Shown in pieces: positions 20,239 through 31,400 of a stretch of 64,000 nucleotides of DNA. The notes below the pieces were generated by a model that had not been told where the DNA came from, made no database searches, and worked only from the letters and a program-made list of their open reading frames with translations. Each line of letters starts with the position of its first letter. The stretch's first letter is position 1. The position numbers were made by a program, and so were the translations under genes. The stretch lies in NCBI GenBank assembly GCA_033065855.1, contig JAVXUO010001844.1, forward strand, positions 434,001 through 498,000, in the 5' to 3' direction. The stretch comes from Escallonia rubra (taxonomy: Eukaryota > Streptophyta > Magnoliopsida > Escalloniales > Escalloniaceae).

Positions 20239-22461
20239 TGTCACACCCCTTGGAAAGAATGCAACGCTAAACCAGCTGGTTAACATATATGCCTCAAGGA
20301 TAAACAGAGCTTTACTACAAACCTCAAAAGAAATAACGAACGTATGGCTTAAATGTTACAGTCGTCCATAAGTGAAAAGACTGAACATAACATTATATTA
20401 CAGATCACCTATCTCCTATACAAGTGCTACACTCCAACACAAAAGAATAACAGTCAAAACTTTGCTCACCTAGCATAATACTCTCAATTCTCCCCAAGGT
20501 AATCCTCTTCGTCCCCTGGCAAATATTCTGACTCTAAACCTAGAAAAAAAGTATCGTTGGTCAGCCTGATGGCTCAGTAGGGTATCTGGTGATTCTAAGT
20601 CCAAACATGAATTGATTATATTATGAATGGTTAGTACAAATATGCAAGTCACTTGAACAGATGATACATATCTACTTAAGATAATTTTAACATAACGAGT
20701 ATCACTTACAAATATTTGCTAACACTTGTCTTAAAAAAATGGGAATAGCATATCGAGCAAGATCTGAAATCTTGTAAAACATATACGGGAATGGCAAGTA
20801 AGGCCTAAATACTGACTTGATCCCAATAAGTATAACGAAGTCGTATAAACAAGTTCAAGACAAATATGAGCCAAGTACAAGAATATTAATATGCAAATAT
20901 GCCCTTCATGCACAAGCCAACCTTCCCTGAGTGCAAGAGACTTTTCCTATCGCAACCAACTGATATGGCGAGTTCGATAGAAGAAGTTCAGCGTCATCAC
21001 AGGCACGCCAATAATTCCTTTCGGGAAGTAGTACACATAGTTAGTACGTACTATCGAGACATGAACGAGAATTAGAACCCTGGTCGGATAACTTCCAACC
21101 CCCGCAAATAACACCCTGAACTCTCTTTTTCCTCCTCCTTCACGTGACATGCATAATCATGTACAACAATGTCATCAAGTACCTCAAAAGAGGTTTAATC
21201 TGCTTTCAAGTCATATTTGCCATATTATCAACAACACATGCCAAACATGTAAACTAATCTCTAATGCACAAACTAATTCGATAATCAAGCAAGAAATAAT
21301 TTGATGTTCTTCCTTAAGTACCCTACCCATATGTATACTTATATTATTATGTAGATATTTGAGTGTCCATTTAAGACCTGAAATTTACCTAGTTATTCAC
21401 CATTAAGCCCAACACAAGGAACTACTAATTTGGGTTACATAATATGCCCAGTATTTCAATTGGCAGCAGGAGTAGTCTGTACTCCAAACATCATAACAAT
21501 TTAATTACAAGGTCTCTACAGTCAAACTATACAGTTCTGAAAACTAGACTTAAAGAGCTACATCCCAGTTTTTTATTTGCCTTGAAAATATCATTTTAAA
21601 GTCATGTTAAGCCCTTCCAAAGACAGACTTCATAATCTGTCCAACAACAGTTTCGCAGTACAGGTTTCAAGCCACGAATTTTAAACCATACTAATAATAC
21701 TTGAAATAATCTGAAATTTGGTGTGTATGCTTAACTAAAACCATACATTTCTAGGCACCAAAATTTCTTCATTTTTATGACTGTTCTGCAGATTTCCCAA
21801 ACAAAGTTATCATATCTCACTTAAGATCATTCCAAGCAAGTTTGTAAGTATTTTACTACTCATAATACTTCTCATACATGCTTTAAAAACCTAAAAGCAC
21901 AAGATAACCTACCTTAAATAAAATTAAGCTTGAGCCAATTTAAGAAAGTTGATACAAATCTCTCTCCTTTGTTTTTTCTTCTCTTCTTCTCTTCTTTCAT
22001 TTCTCTCTTTTCTTCCTTTCTCCTTATTTCTCTTTGTTTCTATTCTTTCCTTTATACTTGTGGCCGAATGGGTTAACATTATGTCTTTCCCCTCCCTCCT
22101 TTATTTTCTTTCTAATTTATCCACTTAAGTTTCTTTCTAATTTTTTTATTCTTTTCCTTTGATAACTCATTACCAAAGATAGGTGGCACACCAAAAATCC
22201 TTTTATCCCCACACTCTCACACGTGCACAAGCTACTAACCTCTTATAGCTAAGTTATGGTATTTTGAAATTGACCCCAAAATTTTGCATAATTACATTTT
22301 AACCCCAAAGTTTTACAAAATTACATTTTGGTCCATAATTGATTTTCAATATTTATTTTATGTAGAAAACTAATGTAACACAAATAAAATATTTTAATCA
22401 AATTTAAATGTGTTCAGGATTAATAAAATAATTGGAAGCTAATTAATATTGGGCCTTCACA
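20239..22461 (-). repeat. 5' LTR of the chromodomain element
   Basis: 2.22 kb with TG/CA ends: in element direction it starts TGTGAAGGCCC (22461) and ends GGGGTGTGACA (20239). It matches the 3' LTR with numerous substitutions and small indels, so the insertion is not recent. Confidence 0.9.
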
Positions 22462-23670
22462 GTAAATACTCTGACGGATCTTCCACGAAAGACCATATAT
22501 CTTTGAGGAGATGGGCAACACTGTTTATCATGTGTGACTAGTGCCTATGCAAGAGACACTATAATGGAGAATACCTACTATGTGTGACTAAGAGAGAAGG
22601 CTATCAGATTATGGAAGATATACACTTGGAAGAATGTGGACCCCGCATGAACGATCGTATGTTAGGGAAGAAAATTCTCCGAGAAGGATATTACTGGAGT
22701 ACGGTGTAACAATACTGTATCGAGCATGTAAGAAGGTGCCATAAATGTTAAGTTTACACCAATGGACACGAGAGTTATACAACATGACATCTGTATGTCC
22801 CTTTTCAGTTTTGAAGAATAGATGTGATTGGAAAGATCAATCCCAAGGCTTCTAATGGACATCAGTTTATACTGGTAGCCATTGATTATTTTACAAAGTG
22901 GGTGGAAACCGCTTCGTATGTTGTGATCAATGCCATGAAAGTGGCCCAATTCATTGGGACCAACATCATTGGTCGATATGGAGTACCTCGAGATTTGATT
23001 TCCGACAATGGATTGCATTTCGAAAGGGAAGTCATAGATTTAGCTGAAGAATATCGTAGAATTTAACATCACTCATCGCCCTACGTCCACGGACCAATAG
23101 GGTTGTAGAAGCCGCCAATAAAAACATCAAGAACATGCTGAGTAAAATGATGGATTCCTGTCAAAATTGCCGGATAAGCTTCTCTATGTCCTCTCAGGTT
23201 ATAGGACATCAGTAAGAACATCAACCCGGGCTACCCCATATTTGTTAGTTTATGGTATGCAAGTCATCCTCCCAGTGAATTGGAAGTAGACTCTCTAAGG
23301 GTACTGTTAGAGAACCAAGTAGCCAAGGAAGGCTGGGTAAGACACATATTCAAAGAACTAGCGTTGCTAGATGAGAAGAGGTTGAAATCTCTATACCACA
23401 TTCAAGGTTACAGAAGCAGATTGCCAGAGCATTTAATAAGCGAGTGAAAGGAAATGGCTTGAAGGAAGGATATTTGGTATTAAAGGAGAGCATCAGAGAA
23501 ATTTGGAAGTCTCGAGGAAAGGTTGAACCCAACTGGTCAGGTGCCTATATGATCAAGCAAATCATGACTTTGGAGGTGTAGCGTTATTAGTCGATTAAAT
23601 GAAATCGAGCTGTCATAGTTAGTCAACCTAGACTGATAGTAAACCTAGATTGACTAAGAAGATACTATGC
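22462..23670 (+). pseudogene. Decayed Tat-type Ty3/gypsy integrase, second part of the split element
   Basis: The plus strand has an integrase zinc region in broken frames (ILREGYYWS near 22680), an open core at 22824-23066 (AIDYFTKWVETASY, GRYGVPRDLISDNG with catalytic Asp) and a C-terminal portion (LKEGYLVLKESIREIWKSRG, VEPNWSGAYMIKQI) ending near VNLDRLRRYYA at about 23660. It continues the pol remnant that stops at 13350; a further RNase H region expected between them is missing. Confidence 0.82.
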
Positions 23671-24100
23671 ATGAGCAAGAATTTTAAATGAACTACGAAT
23701 GACCTGATCCTCCTTTAAGAACACTATTTGGCACACATGTGTTAATGTAACACATCAGATGAAGGTATGTAGGCAGCCTGCGAAGATGCCGCGGGTCCGG
23801 TCAAATTGTAATAAAAAGTCTTTTATTCCACTGGCTATGATATCAACTAAATTCTCGAGAAAAATAAAAAAGGAGCCCGATGGGATACATATCCCTCTTA
23901 TAAGGAGGCCTATCCCATGAGTCTATGATCTTAACAAGGACCGCGACCTCATGGTTCAGTTGCTTGGGTTCGAGCAATCCTACAAAAAAGGCGGTTCCAT
24001 TTTTCTTGATACCCTCTGTTCTCATTACGAGTTATGAAATTGGAAGGCGCCAACGAGGCATTGATTGAGTAGTATATCTGGGGGTTTCTACTATACATCC
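23671..24100 (+). other. Post-pol region of the decayed Tat-type element
   Basis: No ORF. GGTATGTAGGCAGCCTGCG at about 23764 resembles the short conserved block found downstream of pol in Tat elements. Nothing else is recognised. Confidence 0.4.
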
Positions 24101-24109
24101 CAGGGGAGA

Positions 24110-24624
24110 CATTGTTTAGCAACGGAGACGACCCGATGTAAGCTGAGAAAAGTAAACTAACCGGCTAGTTTTTGACAAATCGGCCGTTTCATCCCATAAG
24201 TTTATAATAAATTTTCTCAAATTTCGGGACATTATCTGCCCTTAGTTCACTAATTATCTCTAATTTTATCAAATGGGATGTAACAAATTCGGGAATTATC
24301 TCAAAATTTCATGTAAATCAAGGGTAGAATCACTTACATAAAGGATAAGTCACAAATAATATAAAACCTTCTGAGCAAATCACTCTTGACTCATGGACTT
24401 GACCCATCTAAATGGACTGGAATTATTTGATTTGAGTTGACAACTGAACTGGACTGGACCGTTGGACTAGATAACTGGACTGGACTGGAGAATTAATGGA
24501 CCAGATTAAGTTAATTAAGTGTAATATATTATTAGGCCTACGCCTACAACAATAGACTTTAATCAATAATAAAGCCCAAATAGTTATTAAATTAAAAATA
24601 ACTACAAAAAATGGAATGTTTACA
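24110..24624 (-). repeat. LTR fragment, TGTAAAC/TCCAGTCCAGT family
   Basis: On the minus strand it starts TGTAAACATTCCATTTTT and contains GGACTGG-type repeats and TTTATCCTTGAT-like ends also seen at 44.8-45.57 kb (minus strand) and from 63691 (plus strand). The lower boundary is approximate. Confidence 0.65.
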
Positions 24625-24639
24625 AGCGTTCCTTAAGGT

Positions 24640-25690
24640 GAGACATTTCTATGTAGGGTGCTCATATCCTTGGCGAGATTCATGCCGAGCTTGAAAGTTG
24701 GGTCCTTTCAGTGTAGCAATTGGGGGCACTTTGGCTATCATTCCTCTATTAAGCAGTTGCTCAAACACTTTGGTTACAAGAGCATGCAAGTAGGAGAACT
24801 TTCGCCTAAGGTGATCGGTTCCCATGAAACCACCTCTTAAAACTTAACCGCATTAACATTATTGTCTGCGAACATCTTTGGCTGGATGTTAGGATTCCTC
24901 AAAGTAGTCTTCTATCCTCCTTATTTCCAGTCTTTGGCTATTGTTCCCTTGTTGATATTTGAATGAGAGAACCCATCAATGTTTTTAATGTGGTGTGATA
25001 GTGGCCAAAGATGTGCTCATGATAGAACGATATAAGATTGTCTCTTATGATGTTCTACTGCTCTTCTTCTGAGCGGTGGTTAGCCGTTTGAGCGACCTCG
25101 TTTCTCCATTAAATGATGAATTCCAATATTGATTATTTGTGCTATTGTTTGGTATCTCCAAGTCAATCCGAGTGATGTTGAGATCAACTTTGTATTGATA
25201 TTGATTAACAAACTCTCGCACCATATCTTCCCACGTTTGGACTCGAGAGTCATCGAGGGTGAAGAACTATCGAGAGGTAGCCCATGTCAGAGTTTGGTGG
25301 AACAGCTGGACTAACTTGTTAGGTTAATTCCATGACGAGCTAACACACATAAATATATTCTGGCGTGGATCTTCAGGTCTGAAGTCCCATCAAACTTGTC
25401 CATGTCGGGCATCTTAAACTTAGGTGAGAGCCTACCTTTTGGGTTCATAATAAAGGTACTAAGATCCATGGGTCACCGGCCCTTCTCATTCGAGCAACTT
25501 GAGATTCAAGTATCTCCAGTTTTTCCTTCCTCTCTGCAGTGGTAACCTTTCCTTTATTATCGAACTCATATTGCCAATCAACTTCCAATCTAGGATCCTC
25601 ATTTCTCTTTTCTTCTTTTTCCTCTGCTTTTGATTTCTCTCTGGATTTGTTACCCTGATCTTTTTTCATGAGGGATTCTACATCTTTGGC
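24640..25690 (-). pseudogene. Gypsy gag remnant
   Basis: The minus strand contains SPKFKMPDMDKFDGTSDLK and, after a stop, DDSRVQTWEDMVREFVNQYQ, both typical of Tat/Athila-type Gag capsid domains. A charged N-terminal segment (25669-25445) with many Lys/Glu precedes it. Frames are broken. Orientation is opposite to the pol remnant at 22.5-23.7 kb, so it belongs to a different copy. Confidence 0.7.
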
Positions 25691-25899
25691 GATCTTCCCA
25701 TGCTAAAGTGCCACCAAGGCAATGATGTTGGTTTGGAAATCCTTTTGCAGTTCGCTGAGGATACAAACCAGGTCATGGATCTGAGAGAGTTTTCGGCCAT
25801 CTGGATTCTTTTGAGTTTTCCAGACAGATCCCCTTACTAGAGTTTCTTGTCCTTAACTGTATAGAAAATAAAACACAAAAATTTAAGCATATAAAACCG

Positions 25900-26720
25900 G
25901 TCGATTTATACCTACAAATGAATGAGATATGGACTGACCGTCCGATTAACCTTGTGGGTTAACCGTCCGATAAATCAAGAGGGCTTTTTTTTAATAGAAA
26001 ATCATTTTAGAAAATAAGGTAATGACTAACCGTTTGGTTAACCCCGTAGGTCAACCGTCCAGTTACTCATTAAAGGTATTTTTGGAAAGGTGATTTTTGA
26101 AGAAATACATTGAGTAACCGTTCGTTAACCTTAAGGGTTAATTGTCTGGTCACTCATGGTTTTTTATATTTCAAAACAGGTTTGGGGAAATAAGTCTCTG
26201 ACTAACCGTTTGGTTAACCTTGTTGGCTATCTGTCCGGTTACTCAATGAGGTTTTTTGGGGTTTCTAGAAAAAAAAGTTTTTTGGAAATAAATCAATGGC
26301 TACCCGGTCGGTCAACCTTGTGGGCTAATCGTCTAGTTACTCAGTGAAATTCTTGGTATTTTTAAAAAATTACTTGTGGAAGTAAGTTACTAACTAACCG
26401 CACTGTTGACTTTAAGGGTCAACTGACGGGTTATTTTTTGGAAAAATGGTTTTTAAAATAATACACCAACTAATCATTCGGTTAACCTCGTGGGTAAATT
26501 GTCAAGTTACTCAGTGACGGTCTTTTGGTTTTAAAATGAAGGGTAAATCCGGCAGGTTCAAATATGCAAGAATAGGACATGCTGACGAGCTGTTTGGTTT
26601 ACCAATAAGGTAAACATGCCAGCTAATCAGAGGCCCATTAATATTTTATGTGATCTACCCTTAGTGTAAATATCGGTCGGTTTATAGTATACTAGCCGGT
26701 TTCCGGCAGATATGCCATAA
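25900..26720. repeat. Diverged tandem array, ~90-bp unit with TAACCGTCCGGTTAACC core
   Basis: Each unit carries AACCGTCCG then TTAACCTTGTGGGTTAACC-like sequence, spaced about 90 bp (for example 25936, 26029, 26110, 26203, 26393). The same array type lies at 62.9-63.55 kb just before an LTR in the same orientation. It looks like the tandem repeat of a retrotransposon untranslated region. Confidence 0.75.
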
Positions 26721-27404
26721 ACCTGGCAGGTATTCCCTCTAAAAGTACAGACCAAATAAATAGTCAAGGTGTGCGGTTTTTTCTCAAATTCTGGCCGTAA
26801 AGTTACTCTCTTGGATTTACTTGCACGATATATCTCGTGCAAAATAGTGTTAGTAGTTTCATATGAGAACAATCCTCACATTAGATCCTCATCATTGAAA
26901 CAAGCAGCAAGCAATGACCACTTCGCATAAGCTATCACATATCTCATTACTTGTACACGGGCTCACTCTCGTAACTTCATGCATGTCATGATATATATAC
27001 TCACTCGACTTTTGTCTTCACAACTGAATGCCACTCCACTAACAATAAACATCTTCACACGAGCCTTATATTTTTTGACATTTGTTTTGCTAGGATGGAG
27101 TTTCAAAGGTCCAGTTTGCTAAGAAAGCATAAAGGTTTGCTTTATTTTTATTTTGTTTTTTTGCAACTGTAGCCTGTGCTGATAATATTTGCAGGAGTGA
27201 TAGACGATGAAATCAGGTAATACTTGTGCAATTTTTTAATTATATTTGGTTATGCTTGATTGTAGCATTTGTCATCGGCCGGCTGTAGGGTGATAGTAAC
27301 ATTAATGCCCGCACAAACTCTTACTGCAAATTCTATTCTACGAAGTAAAAAACGGCACCACAAGGGCATATAGAATTAACCCTACCCTTCGTTTTTAGGC
27401 ATCC
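26721..27404. other. Upstream region of BLOS2
   Basis: AT-rich, no ORF of note. It should hold the BLOS2 promoter; a TATA-like GATATATATAC occurs near 26990 but is too far from the proposed first exon to be assigned. Confidence 0.3.
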
Positions 27405-27524
27405 AGTCGGCTCTCCCTTCACCTTCGTTTCTCCCCTCCGTGGATGCCCGTTCCTTCATTCTTTGAGATCAAACCCGAGATACCAGAAACTCAAAGTCTA
27501 CTGCTTTCAAGACACAAGTTGCAG
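27405..27524 (+). other. Probable 5' UTR exon of BLOS2
   Basis: A pyrimidine-rich, non-coding stretch ends GTTGCAG followed by GTACAT, a good splice donor at 27525. A matching acceptor, TTTGCAG, lies at 28166-28172 before the coding exon. This is the usual layout of a leader intron. The transcription start is not known. Confidence 0.5.
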
Positions 27525-28429
27525 GTACATATAGATGTATAGGCTTCTCATCTGAAATTCAATTAATAGCTTGTTTGACCCAAAAAGGCGCGGTCTAATG
27601 TTTCGTGTTAGTATTCTGGATGAACAATTAGATTTCATTTGTTCGAGATCAATGGTTAAAAAAATCTCTATAGCTAATTTTATTCGATACAATTCTGGAA
27701 AATTAAGTCTCCCCCCTGTTTGGCAGAACCCGCTGGAGTAACTGACTTGGAGTATTCATTTGGTATGTTCGGTTTTGCATATTTTGCCTCAGGAAACTTT
27801 ATGCTTTTCTGGGTTATTCATGAAAAATTATGAAACATGCCAGTTTTGAAGGTTATATATAGTTAGGTCGAATTTGAGAATTTTGAACTTGTACATACAT
27901 ATTTCTACATACTGATAAAAATAAAGATGTCTGGCTTATTGGGAAGTGAAGTTTGAAAAGATGTGGACAGTGAGAAAAAAAGATATTAATATATGTTTAT
28001 CTGTGAGAGAGCAATAAGCTGCTGTTATGGCATGGCATTCGTAGATCTAGGACTATGGAGGGCAATGAATGTTGGGCTGGCTCTACTTTACATAGCATGA
28101 CTTAATTTTGCACGTCATGATTTTCTCTGGTTTTGCAAGACCTCTCATGTTTGGTTGTCACCTTGTTTGCAGCCTTCCGAGACTTCTCATGCTTAGATTC
28201 TGAAGCATCTGTCTGTTATTAGTGGCCGTTTTCTGCATTCTGTACCATGGCTTGCTATAACAGAGCCTTATGAAAATTGCAGAATCTGTGTCAGGGTTGA
28301 ACAGGGTACTCAACTTGCTGATGATTGCAGACCTGAGCTGCTAGGATTATTCATTAAGAAGTTGAACCTTATTTAAAAGAAAATGCCCACTTCTGCAGTT
28401 GTGAAGCAATCTCTGTTAGATACTAAAAG

Positions 28430-28480
28430 ATGTCAGAAGAAACGAGTGGCTCCATCGAGAAACTGGGCACTGTAATATAA
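28430..28480 (+). promoter_or_regulatory. Short upstream ORF before the BLOS2 start
   Basis: A 16-codon ORF (MSEETSGSIEKLGTVI, then TAA) ends two bases before the proposed BLOS2 ATG at 28483. It could lower initiation at the main start, or it may mark an older start in another frame. Confidence 0.4.
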
Positions 28481-28482
28481 GT

Positions 28483-31400
28483 ATGCAATCAAGCCAGGGG
28501 CAAGAGGAGCAGGAGACTGTAAGTGATGGCACAGAAAGGACAGTGGATGTATACATTGATGCTGAGCTCCAGTCCCTTGGGGCTGTAGAGACTGTGGAAG
28601 AAAAGGAATCTATACAAGAAGCCCCACTAGATTTTCAAGTTCCTGATCAGAGAGTATTTGGAGTATTAGATACTGCACAAGCGAATGCGCACTCCAGGAT
28701 TAAAGAGTTAGCTCCTAGTAAAATTATGAAGAGAATGGAGGTCAAGGAGTCCGACGCCTGTGTGGGTGCCGAAAGTGGGGCAGTACATGCAGAGAGATAT
28801 GCAAGGGAATACCAGTCATCAGATGATGTGGTGGGGCATGACTGCAAAGACGTTACACAGGAGAATCGATCTGGGTTGGGGGACGAGCAAGAAGAACTCA
28901 CTGAAGCGCTGAGCAATCTCTTCACTAGTGTCTCCACCACGATCAAAGGCGAGCTTAAGGTTTTGAATCCCTGCTTTCTCTTCTCAGTTTGTTTACCTCT
29001 ACGATGCTTACTTGAAATTATATGGGGTTTGGCCTAAAGGAATCTTTTATCTAATTATTTCTTACACACAAAAAACTGCCGTGGAATGGGGACATTTATT
29101 TGGTTGGGCTCTTAATGCAACCCAAACTCAAAACCGTGTAGTTCATAGTTACCATTGTTAAGAAGCTCTGTCAAGCTCTGCATATGTCTAGTAATTTCCA
29201 TCTTTAACTCGTTCCCTTATTTTTAAAAGTTATGGTTCCGTATCATGCAACCAATATTTTTAGAACTCTCGCATTTTTCTCGGGATAAAATCTTTTCTAA
29301 AATAGTGTGTTTTTTCTTTTGTTTTTAGTGCACCTCATGTCCCATCCGACCACAAGGCTTTTGATAGTTTAGAACATATAAGGTGCTGCTATGTAGAAGT
29401 TTTTAGCTAGCTGATGCTTTATGTACCTTCTTTTGCATTGCCCTGTTGCAAGGGATTCAGGGAGTTTCTTATTTGTTTTTTGTCATTGGGTGGCTGATGC
29501 CTCGCACAGTTTTGGAGTTCCCTTTTAACTGCTCAATGTATAACAGAACAGAAAGATTTGATGATTACGTGACTGGCTCCCAGTTGGTTGGAATGTTATA
29601 GGGTTTTTTAAAATGGTGCATTGTAGATGGTTCACAGTACGGAATCTTTTGGAACCTATTCCTTCTCACGAGGAGTGACCTAGATCTCATCTGTTTCGCT
29701 AACAACGAATCACACATAATACTCACCTGATCAGATTTGTGTTGTTACCACCTTCAGTGTCGTCAACTTGTCGTCACCGTCATTCTCTGCTCAATCCCCA
29801 TTGCCAATTTTCTACCTCTCATTAGAGCCACCTACAGTAGTTTATAAGACTCTTTTAAAGAATTTATAGAACAGGAAGTCTGTGTTAACTCATTTTGAGT
29901 GAAGAAAGAAGGTCCGCTTACAAAAAAAAAGACAAATTCTTCCCTTTTTACAACAGTAGCTTGGGATGAGGAAGAGAGGAGCAAGTTAGGGCTGGAAAGA
30001 CACAAGATGTATCATTTTGCCCAATCTATTAGTGTGTCGAGATGAATATGCACTTGACCTAGATGACTCTGTTAGTCGAATTTGGATGGAAGTCCTTAGA
30101 ATGCACGGTTTTCCTATGCTTAGGTCATTTGAAGTTAAAATTGAATATGAGGTTCCTTCTGTTAGTAAAATCTAAAAATAGAGGTCCTACTATTGCTAGT
30201 AACCGTGATAATAGAAGTTAGAAAGAAGGGAGTGTTACTGTCAGCAAAATTTATACCAATGTGCAAAGTACGAGTATATGGTAAATTGCTATCTGATCTT
30301 GGTTATGCGTATTTGACTGCATTTGGGACTCACTTCTTGATACTCGTCATAGTCCGCTGTCAAAATTTGACGCCACCAACCCGGTCAACTCAGAGCGTAC
30401 CCTCCATGTCACGTGCCGTTAGCAAAATTTGATCCAAGTCTTGAGACTTTGGTGCCTGCTTCCCAAGGGGGTCGGCAGCCTTCAACCCCATCCCTCCCCC
30501 CCCCCCCACCCACGGGGAATTGGTTGACATGGAGAGCCCTTCCCCTTCCTTTGGCCTCCCTCTTTGGGATTCACCCCCTTGGCCTCCCCACTTTGGGGTC
30601 ATTTGTGGCCTCCACCCAACGGTGGTAATGCAAGATTCATTAGGAGAGTGTCCCCCACGTAAGAGCTGGTATGTGTCCGTTCTTTGTTTCTGATTGAATC
30701 TTGCATTCTACACACTCCTTGTGTTGCTCTTCCCTCTTGTTAATTCAGGTTTTTCTAGTATCATCGTAAGCTATAATGAGCTTCCATCCCAGCTCAAAGA
30801 ACGACTATTTCGGAGACCTGGGGTTGAGCAGGTCTATCACATTTAATCTGTCAGCTTCCATAGCATTTCGTTAACCTGTCAATTTGTGACTCATCCTCCC
30901 CCTCTCTCTACCCTATAACCGTTTTTCATTTTCTTTGGCTACAACTATACAGTTTTTACTAGAATGACCACAACATCTGCTACATGAGTCAAAATTTCGT
31001 GCATTGAGCATTTTTACACGGTAAACGCAAGAATTCACTTGGATTATCCTCATTTTATACTGTAGAAGAATGTCCACCACGTAAGAGCTGGTATGTGTCC
31101 GTTCTTTGGTTCTGATTGAATCTTCCATTCCACACACTCCTTGTGTTGCTTTTCCCTCTTGTTAATTCAGGTTTTTCTAGTATCATCGTAAGCTTATCAT
31201 TCATCGGATTGGTTATTTTGGGCGTTTTAGTCCATGAGCACGAATTTTAAAGCTTCTCTGCAAAACTTATGTCAAATTTTTGGCATGCAGTTGAGATAGC
31301 TAAATTGTTTTATAGAAGGAAGATGGGAAGAAAAGTTAAGGGTAAAATAAAAGTTATGGGCTAAATTTGCTGATTAAGTAAATTAAGTTTGAAGTTTATT

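Larger units (their letters stand above)
13358..22461 (-). mobile_element. Chromodomain Ty3/gypsy retrotransposon (Tekay/Del-like), decayed
   Basis: A 9.1 kb element on the minus strand with 2.2 kb LTRs, a PBS, gag, pol, a C-terminal chromodomain-like segment and a duplicated polypurine tract. It lies inside an older Tat-type element. The pol order protease-RT-RNase H-integrase with a chromodomain end, the sequence [18 protein letters not shown] and the long LTRs point to the Tekay/Del group. Many frameshifts make it non-autonomous. The 3' LTR lacks about 117 bp at its outer end, so no TSD can be checked there. Confidence 0.9.
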
